Position numbers and translations under genes: made by a program. The notes under the pieces were generated by a model. It had not been told where the DNA came from. It saw only the letters and a list, made by a program, of their open reading frames with translations, and made no database searches. From Alviniconcha marisindica (taxonomy: Eukaryota > Mollusca > Gastropoda > Provannidae), in the NCBI GenBank assembly GCA_018857735.1, contig JABMCL010000629.1, positions 693,501 to 757,500 of the forward strand: a stretch of DNA of 64,000 nt, written 5' to 3'. Below are positions 63,936-64,000 of the stretch, one piece after another (position 1 is the stretch's first letter; each line of letters starts with the position of its first letter).

Positions 63936-64000
63936 GAGATCGAACGCCAATTAACCCCCTTGTTTGTTGATTCTGCACAGGCGCTCTAGGCTTCGTTCTG

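Overview
This window is eukaryotic nuclear DNA, most likely from a mollusc and probably a gastropod. It has intron-rich genes with GT-AG introns and long, repeat-laden introns. It also has many (CA)n, (CT)n and poly-G tracts, tRNA-derived SINEs, LINE remnants and piggyBac-type MITEs. The animal plant-like cryptochrome and the intronless Cys-loop receptor fit a marine invertebrate. No database was searched; identities come from protein motifs recognised by eye.

Layout. (1) 317-5212 (+): the last seven exons of an importin-4 gene, with the 5' part outside the window. (2) 5213-17425: a 12-kb intergenic region holding four minisatellites, a SINE and a short interspersed element. (3) 26337-17426 (-): a complete eight-exon cryptochrome/photolyase-family gene coding 800 aa. 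All splice phases agree. It has a plant-like photolyase core behind an unusual N-terminal extension of about 229 residues. (4) 26338-26940: a 603-bp head-to-head promoter with a CACGTG E-box on the cryptochrome side and a TGACGTG site that could serve HERPUD. (5) 26941-43946 (+): a complete eight-exon HERPUD (Herp) gene coding 455 aa, with an N-terminal ubiquitin-like domain and a membrane hairpin, involved in ER-associated degradation. (6) 43947-58168: HERPUD 3'UTR and intergenic DNA with minisatellites, MITEs and LINE scraps. (7) 59575-58169 (-): an intronless nicotinic-receptor-like subunit of 468 aa. (8) 59600-64000: minisatellites, very long CA/GT tracts and a LINE that looks twin-primed.

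The main discovery is a recurring pattern: minisatellites whose repeat unit is a copy of a gene's own coding boundary. The importin-4 exon 2 acceptor, the HERPUD exon 6 and exon 8 acceptors, the HERPUD exon 3 donor and the stop-codon end of the receptor gene are each tandemly amplified beside the real boundary, giving roughly 7 to 18 copies per array. A sixth boundary, the HERPUD exon 7 donor, is duplicated once. The arrays therefore hold dozens of decoy splice sites. At HERPUD exon 3 the unit is 45 bp (15 codons) and open, so using a downstream donor would lengthen the protein in 15-residue steps. A second find is a dispersed 190-410 bp element, four copies of which are bounded by perfect 12-14 bp target-site duplications.

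Limits: importin-4 exon 4 is scrambled by a homopolymer-rich stretch that breaks the frame and may be an assembly error. Untranslated ends and poly(A) sites were not determined. Repeat borders are approximate.
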